From Modicisalibacter tunisiensis (GTDB taxonomy: Bacteria > Pseudomonadota > Gammaproteobacteria > Pseudomonadales > Halomonadaceae), in assembly GCF_020148005.1 (NCBI RefSeq), contig NZ_JAGXFD010000001.1:2073739-2137738 (forward strand): a stretch of DNA of 64,000 nucleotides, written 5' to 3'. Under the pieces are notes generated by a model. That model was not told where the DNA came from and did no database searches. It was given only the letters and a program-made list of their open reading frames with translations. Of this stretch, positions 57,664 through 64,000 are shown one piece after another; position 1 is the stretch's first letter, and every line of letters begins with the position of its first letter. Made by a program: the position numbers and the translations under genes.

Positions 57664-58274
57664 GAGCGCGACCTCCGGCGGCGTGTGCCCGGGGCACGCT
57701 TGCCCGGGGCACGCGACCGCGGCGCCGCCGGGGCATGCAGGACCTCCCGGCGCCACTGTCCCGGTGCCAGGCCGTCGAGCCGCCAGGGGCCGATCGCCAC
57801 GCGGATCAGGCGCAGGGTGGGGTGGCCGACATGGGCCGTCATGCGGCGGACCTGACGGTTGCGGCCTTCCTCGATGGTCAGTTCGAGCCAGTGGGTGGGG
57901 ATGCCGGCGCGATGGCGGATCGGCGGGTCGCGCGGTGGCACCTCCGGCGCGGCGAGCCGCTTCACCCGGGCCGGGCGCGTGGGGCCGTCATTGAGGGTCA
58001 CGCCGCGGCGCAGGGCCTCGAGGGCATCGTCGTCCGGCGTCCCCTCGACCTGGACCCAGTAGGTCTTGGGCTGCTTGTGGCGCGGGTGGCTGATGCGCTG
58101 GATCAGCGCGCCGTCGTCGGTGAGCAGCAGCAGGCCCTCGGAGTCGTAGTCGAGCCGGCCGGCGGCATAGATGCCGGGCACATCGATGGCCTCGGCCAGG
58201 GTCGCCCGGCCGCGCGCGTCGGTGAACTGCGAGAGCATGTGGTAGGGCTTGTGCAACAGGTAAAGATCGCTCAT
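57660..58274 (-). CDS. rluE: 23S rRNA pseudouridine synthase RluE
   Basis: Isomerises U2457 in 23S rRNA. The 204-residue protein has the RsuA-family catalytic motif [17 protein letters not shown] (the Asp of GRLD), and [20 protein letters not shown] as the second motif. The C-terminal 25 residues are a basic low-complexity tail ([19 protein letters not shown]), partly from a 15-bp duplication at 57686-57715. The order rluE-nudJ is as in E. coli, where icd is divergent from rluE, exactly as here. Confidence 0.93.
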   Translation of the reverse strand: MSDLYLLHKPYHMLSQFTDARGRATLAEAIDVPGIYAAGRLDYDSEGLLLLTDDGALIQRISHPRHKQPKTYWVQVEGTPDDDALEALRRGVTLNDGPTRPARVKRLAAPEVPPRDPPIRHRAGIPTHWLELTIEEGRNRQVRRMTAHVGHPTLRLIRVAIGPWRLDGLAPGQWRREVLHAPAAPRSRAPGKRAPGTRRRRSRS

Positions 58275-58338
58275 GGCGGGGGCGGCTCGTTGCTCGGAGA
58301 TTGTCGACATTGTTCATGCGGACCCGGGCCGACGCTGT

Positions 58339-60784
<2,446 letters not shown>

Positions 60785-60810
60785 GTCTTCGCTGGCTGAG
60801 CATCCCGAAT

Positions 60811-60841
60811 CCCCGCTCGCTCGGCGAGCGGGGTTTTTTTG
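60811..60841 (+). terminator. Rho-independent terminator after icd
   Basis: CCCCGCTCGC, loop TCG, GCGAGCGGGG then seven T. It starts 27 bp past the icd stop. Confidence 0.92.
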
Positions 60842-60941
60842 TTGCCCCCCTTGCAAGGTGACGGTTGCGGACGCATCTTGCAGGGAACCCCGAAGCCGTG
60901 GCCGCGTCTCATGTTCATGGAGCACGCGCCCTGCTTTCGGC

Positions 60942-60970
60942 TTGTACAGATGGATTCTGGCTCTTATGTT
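60942..60970 (+). promoter_or_regulatory. candidate clpS-clpA promoter
   Basis: TTGTAC (60942-60947), 17-bp spacer, TATGTT (60965-60970). The start of transcription would be near 60977, upstream of the GTG chosen for clpS and downstream of the ATG at 60966. Confidence 0.5.
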
Positions 60971-61037
60971 CAATAGAGACGAGACAATGTCGATGACCGC
61001 GGTGGCGTCATGGCTCGCGACAGGAAAGGAGGGGCTT

Positions 61038-61400
61038 GTGCCGATCCCGGGAGCGGCGATTACCGCCGGGATGACGCGACCGCCGGGCCCCGAGGAGGAG
61101 GGCGAAGGCGAGCTCGCCACCCGCCCGGCGGAGCCGAAGCTCGAGGAGCCGCCGCGCTACAAGGTGGTGCTCCACAACGACGATTACACGCCCATGGAAT
61201 TCGTCGTCGAGGTGCTGCAGACCTTCTTCTACATGGACCATGAGAAAGCCGTGCAGATCATGATGGCGGTCCATACCCAGGGCAAGGCGACCTGCGGCAT
61301 CTATACCCGCGACATCGCGGAGACCAAGAGCCACCAGGTCAACGAATACGCGCGAGAATGCCAGCATCCACTGCTGTGCGACATCGACAGGGCCGACTGA
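61038..61400 (+). CDS. clpS: ATP-dependent Clp protease adaptor ClpS (GTG start)
   Basis: ClpS delivers N-degron substrates to ClpAP. The core [20 protein letters not shown] with [20 protein letters not shown] and [20 protein letters not shown] is intact. The GTG at 61038 has AAGGAGG five bases upstream and gives 120 residues with a longer, acidic flexible N-terminus than E. coli (106). ATG 61071 and upstream ATGs (60966, 60987) are alternatives. ClpA follows after 96 bp. No cspD gene is found on the divergent side. Confidence 0.92.
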   Translation: MPIPGAAITAGMTRPPGPEEEGEGELATRPAEPKLEEPPRYKVVLHNDDYTPMEFVVEVLQTFFYMDHEKAVQIMMAVHTQGKATCGIYTRDIAETKSHQVNEYARECQHPLLCDIDRAD

Positions 61401-61496
61401 CGCCTGGCAACGTGACAGTCAGGGGTTGCGAAAGACTCCAAAGTGCCCGATTGTGAAAGTGCCGACGATGCCCGAGGCGGCGAGAAGGGGACTGCC

Positions 61497-63761
61497 ATGC
61501 TGAGCAAAGAACTTGAACTCACCCTGAACACGGCCTTCACGGTGGCGCGCTCCAAGCGGCATGAATTCATGACCGTCGAGCATCTGCTGCTGGCCCTGCT
61601 GGACAATGCGTCGGCCGCCGATGTGCTGCGTGCCTGCGGCGCCAGCCTCGACAAGCTGCGTTCCGACCTGCAGGACTTCATCAACTCCACGACGCCGCTG
61701 ATTCCCGAGGATCAGGAGGATCGCGAGACCCAGCCGACCCTGGGGTTCCAGCGTGTGCTGCAGCGCGCCGTCTTCCACGTGCAGTCCTCCGGCAAGTCCG
61801 AGGTCACCGGCGCCAACGTGCTGGTGGCGATCTTCTCCGAGCAGGAAAGCCAGGCCGTCTATTTCCTGAAGCAGCAGAACGTGGCCCGCGTCGATGCGGT
61901 CAACTACATAGCCCATGGCATCTCCAAGGTGGCCGGCCACGGACAGAACCCGTCGCCGTCCCAGGAGGCCGAAGAGGGGGAAGAGGGTATGAGCGAAGGC
62001 AATGCCCACCCGTTGACCGGCTACGCGACCAACCTCAACGAGCAGGCGCGTCTCGGCAAGATCGACCCCCTGATCGGTCGCGATCACGAACTCGAGCGTA
62101 CCGTGCAGATCCTGGCGCGGCGGCGCAAGAACAACCCGCTGCTGGTCGGCGAGGCCGGGGTCGGCAAGACGGCGATCGCCGAGGGGCTGGCCAAGCGCAT
62201 CGTCGAGGAGGACGTGCCCGACGTCATCAGCGATGCCGTGGTCTATGCGCTGGACATGGGCGCGTTGCTGGCCGGCACCAAGTACCGTGGCGACTTCGAG
62301 AAGCGCCTCAAGGCGCTGCTCGCCGAGCTCAAGAAGCAGCCCAATGCCATCCTGTTCATCGACGAGATTCATACGGTGATTGGCGCCGGCGCGGCCTCCG
62401 GCGGCGTGATGGATGCCTCCAACCTGCTCAAGCCGCTGCTCTCCTCCGGCGAGCTGCGCTGCATCGGGTCGACCACCTTCCAGGAATTCCGCGGCATCTT
62501 CGAGAAGGATCGCGCCCTGGCGCGGCGGTTCCAGAAGGTCGATGTGCTCGAGCCCACGGTCGAGGACACCATCCGTATCCTCAAGGGGCTGCGCGGGCGC
62601 TTCGAGGAGCACCATCAGCTCAAGTACACCGACGGGGCGCTGGACAGCGCCGTGCGCCTGGCGGACCGCTACATCAACGATCGCCACCTGCCCGACAAGG
62701 CGATCGACGTGATCGACGAGGCCGGCGCACATCAGCGCCTGCTGCCGCCCGAGATGCGGGTCGCGACCATCGACACCGAGCAGGTCGAGGCGGTGGTGGC
62801 GTCGATCGCGCGGATTCCGCCGAAGAGCGTTTCCTCGTCGGATCGCAAGCTGCTCTCCAACCTGGACCGTGACCTGAAGATGCTGGTCTTCGGTCAGGAC
62901 GAGGCCATCGACAGCCTGGCGGCGGCGATCAAGCTCTCGCGGGCGGGGCTCAAGTCTCCCGACAAGCCGGTGGGCAGCTTCCTGTTCGCCGGGCCGACCG
63001 GGGTCGGCAAGACCGAGGTGGCCCGCCAGCTTGCCCAGCTGATGGGTATCTCGCTGGTGCGCTTCGACATGTCGGAGTACATGGAACGGCACACCGTGTC
63101 GCGGCTGATCGGTGCCCCTCCCGGCTACGTCGGCTACGATCAGGGCGGCCTGCTGACCGAGGCGGTCACCAAGCAGCCGCACTGCGTGCTGCTGCTCGAC
63201 GAGATCGAGAAGGCGCATCCCGAGGTCTTCAACCTGCTGCTGCAGGTGATGGACCATGGCCGCCTGACCGACAACAATGGCCGCGAGGCGGACTTCCGCC
63301 ACGTGATCCTGATCATGACCTCGAATGCCGGTGCCGAGCAGATTGCCCGTCGCTCGATCGGCTTCCAGACCCAGGATCACTCCACGGACGGCATGGAGAT
63401 GATTCGCAAGACCTTCACGCCGGAGTTCCGCAACCGCCTGGACGGCATCATCCAGTTCCACGGCCTGGCCCCGGATATCGTGCGCAACGTGGTCGACAAG
63501 TTCCTGGTCGAACTGCAGGCCCAGCTCGACGAGAAGCGTGTCCAGCTGGACGTGGACGATGCCGCCAAGGCCTGGCTGGCCGACAAGGGCTACGATCCCG
63601 AGATGGGGGCACGGCCGATGGCGCGCGTGATTCAGGAGAAGCTCAAGAAGCCGCTGGCGGAACTCATCCTGTTCGGCGAGCTGGCCGAGCACGGCGGTCT
63701 GGTGCACGTCACCGTGGAAGGCGACGAGCTGCATCTGGCCACGGAAGCCGAGGTCGCCTGA
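61497..63761 (+). CDS. clpA: ATP-dependent Clp protease ATP-binding subunit ClpA
   Basis: The unfoldase of ClpAP. The 754-residue protein has an N-terminal ClpS-binding domain ([20 protein letters not shown]), D1 with Walker [18 protein letters not shown] and [10 protein letters not shown], and D2 with [15 protein letters not shown] and [25 protein letters not shown] shows the pore loop. No ClpB-type middle domain is present. ATG 61497 fits the family ([11 protein letters not shown]); a GTG at 61443 is less likely. The IGF loop for ClpP contact is read as [10 protein letters not shown]. Confidence 0.97.
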   Translation: MLSKELELTLNTAFTVARSKRHEFMTVEHLLLALLDNASAADVLRACGASLDKLRSDLQDFINSTTPLIPEDQEDRETQPTLGFQRVLQRAVFHVQSSGKSEVTGANVLVAIFSEQESQAVYFLKQQNVARVDAVNYIAHGISKVAGHGQNPSPSQEAEEGEEGMSEGNAHPLTGYATNLNEQARLGKIDPLIGRDHELERTVQILARRRKNNPLLVGEAGVGKTAIAEGLAKRIVEEDVPDVISDAVVYALDMGALLAGTKYRGDFEKRLKALLAELKKQPNAILFIDEIHTVIGAGAASGGVMDASNLLKPLLSSGELRCIGSTTFQEFRGIFEKDRALARRFQKVDVLEPTVEDTIRILKGLRGRFEEHHQLKYTDGALDSAVRLADRYINDRHLPDKAIDVIDEAGAHQRLLPPEMRVATIDTEQVEAVVASIARIPPKSVSSSDRKLLSNLDRDLKMLVFGQDEAIDSLAAAIKLSRAGLKSPDKPVGSFLFAGPTGVGKTEVARQLAQLMGISLVRFDMSEYMERHTVSRLIGAPPGYVGYDQGGLLTEAVTKQPHCVLLLDEIEKAHPEVFNLLLQVMDHGRLTDNNGREADFRHVILIMTSNAGAEQIARRSIGFQTQDHSTDGMEMIRKTFTPEFRNRLDGIIQFHGLAPDIVRNVVDKFLVELQAQLDEKRVQLDVDDAAKAWLADKGYDPEMGARPMARVIQEKLKKPLAELILFGELAEHGGLVHVTVEGDELHLATEAEVA

Positions 63762-63834
63762 CGGCGTCGGCTTCCGGCTTCCGGCATCCGGACTAGGGGC
63801 CGGCCCTCGGCCCCGGGCCCGCCTTCACGATCCG

Positions 63835-63861
63835 CGCCTCGTCTTCGGACGGGGCGTTTTT
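63835..63861 (+). terminator. terminator after clpA
   Basis: CGCCTCGTC, TTCG tetraloop, GACGGGGCG (one G-T pair), then TTTTT. It starts 74 bp past the clpA stop. Confidence 0.9.
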
Positions 63862-63880
63862 CATGGCGAGTCAGGCGGGG

Positions 63881-64000
63881 TCATGCATCGGTGTCGGAGA
63901 GAATGGCGTACACCGGGTCGCCAGTGCCGGCTGGCCGCGGTCGAGTGGAGTCAGACCACAGAGGCCTGTGGCGCCACGCTGCCGCGGCGACAAGGGGGCG
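63881..64000 (-). other. open frame at the window end, unresolved
   Basis: On the minus strand one frame ends at TGA 63881-63883 with GDPVYAILSDTDA and stays open to the edge; another ends at 63871-63873 and is also open. Both show similar GC at third positions, so I cannot tell which, if any, is coding. In related genomes infA or the aat/bpt genes often lie near clpA, but neither is recognised here. Confidence 0.2.

Noticed and set aside
57686-57715. 15-bp direct duplication TGCCCGGGGCACGCT
   Set aside because: A simple two-copy expansion in the low-complexity tail of rluE; no sign of function.

Overview
The window is about 64 kb of high-GC (roughly two-thirds G+C) gammaproteobacterial chromosome. 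Gene content and order point to Halomonas or a close relative in the Halomonadaceae: an E. coli-like rsgA/orn/queG/nnr/tsaE/amiB/mutL/miaA/hfq/hflX/hflK/hflC/purA block, hisZ next to purA, a monomeric NADP isocitrate dehydrogenase, a 532-residue isocitrate lyase and a PutA without the N-terminal DNA-binding domain. This placement is inferred from gene content; no rRNA or other phylogenetic marker is present.

Layout. (1) 1-15.4 kb: housekeeping superoperon. rsgA (cut by the window edge) and orn diverge; queG is on the minus strand; nnr-tsaE-amiB-mutL-miaA-hfq-hflX-hflK-hflC-hisZ-purA run on the plus strand with many 1-8 nt overlaps. (2) 15.4-16.8 kb: a TerC/Alx-type membrane protein with what looks like a yybP-ykoY manganese riboswitch in its leader. 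(3) 16.8-27.2 kb: a six-gene minus-strand exopolysaccharide operon, ugd - alg8-like synthase - alg44-like PilZ/HlyD co-polymerase - PL14-like lyase - PL5 (AlgL) lyase - giant Sel1-repeat AlgK-like lipoprotein. The synthase is alginate-type but the sugar-nucleotide enzyme is a UDP-glucose dehydrogenase, so the product may be a glucuronan or other GlcA polymer rather than alginate. This is the best candidate for an undescribed system. (4) 27.3-33.5 kb: an Rrf2 regulator under an IscR-type operator, then sufBCDS and sufT. (5) 33.6-39.6 kb: sanA, a hypothetical gene, the DUF3549-rimB-rimK operon, yqcC, a GGCT-like gene, ompW and a small membrane protein. (6) 39.7-45.8 kb: proline catabolism (putP, putA, and an AraC regulator). 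(7) 45.9-50.2 kb: tRNA-Gly(CCC) with tandem tRNA-3'-end trailer repeats, a CBS-domain protein, a dihydrolipoamide-dehydrogenase-like flavoprotein, a YqaE/Pmp3 microprotein and a glycine-zipper lipoprotein. (8) 50.2-64 kb: aceA, a GNAT gene, roxA, purB-hflD-mnmA, nudJ-rluE, icd, clpS, clpA.

How the genes work together. Block 1 combines tRNA modification (queG, tsaE, miaA), Hfq and the FtsH partners HflKC with MutL, which carries the endonuclease motif typical of methyl-independent mismatch repair. In block 3, c-di-GMP sensed by the PilZ domain should switch on the membrane synthase fed by Ugd, while two lyases and a repeat scaffold would handle the polymer in the periplasm; no AlgE-type porin, epimerase or acetylation gene is present. 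Block 4 is a self-contained Fe-S assembly operon. In block 6 control of put probably rests with the AraC protein because PutA lacks its own repressor domain. Icd and aceA, the isocitrate branch point, lie within 10 kb of each other.

Limits: all calls are by eye from sequence; no alignment, folding or database search was run. No CRISPR array, insertion sequence, prophage or integron was seen.
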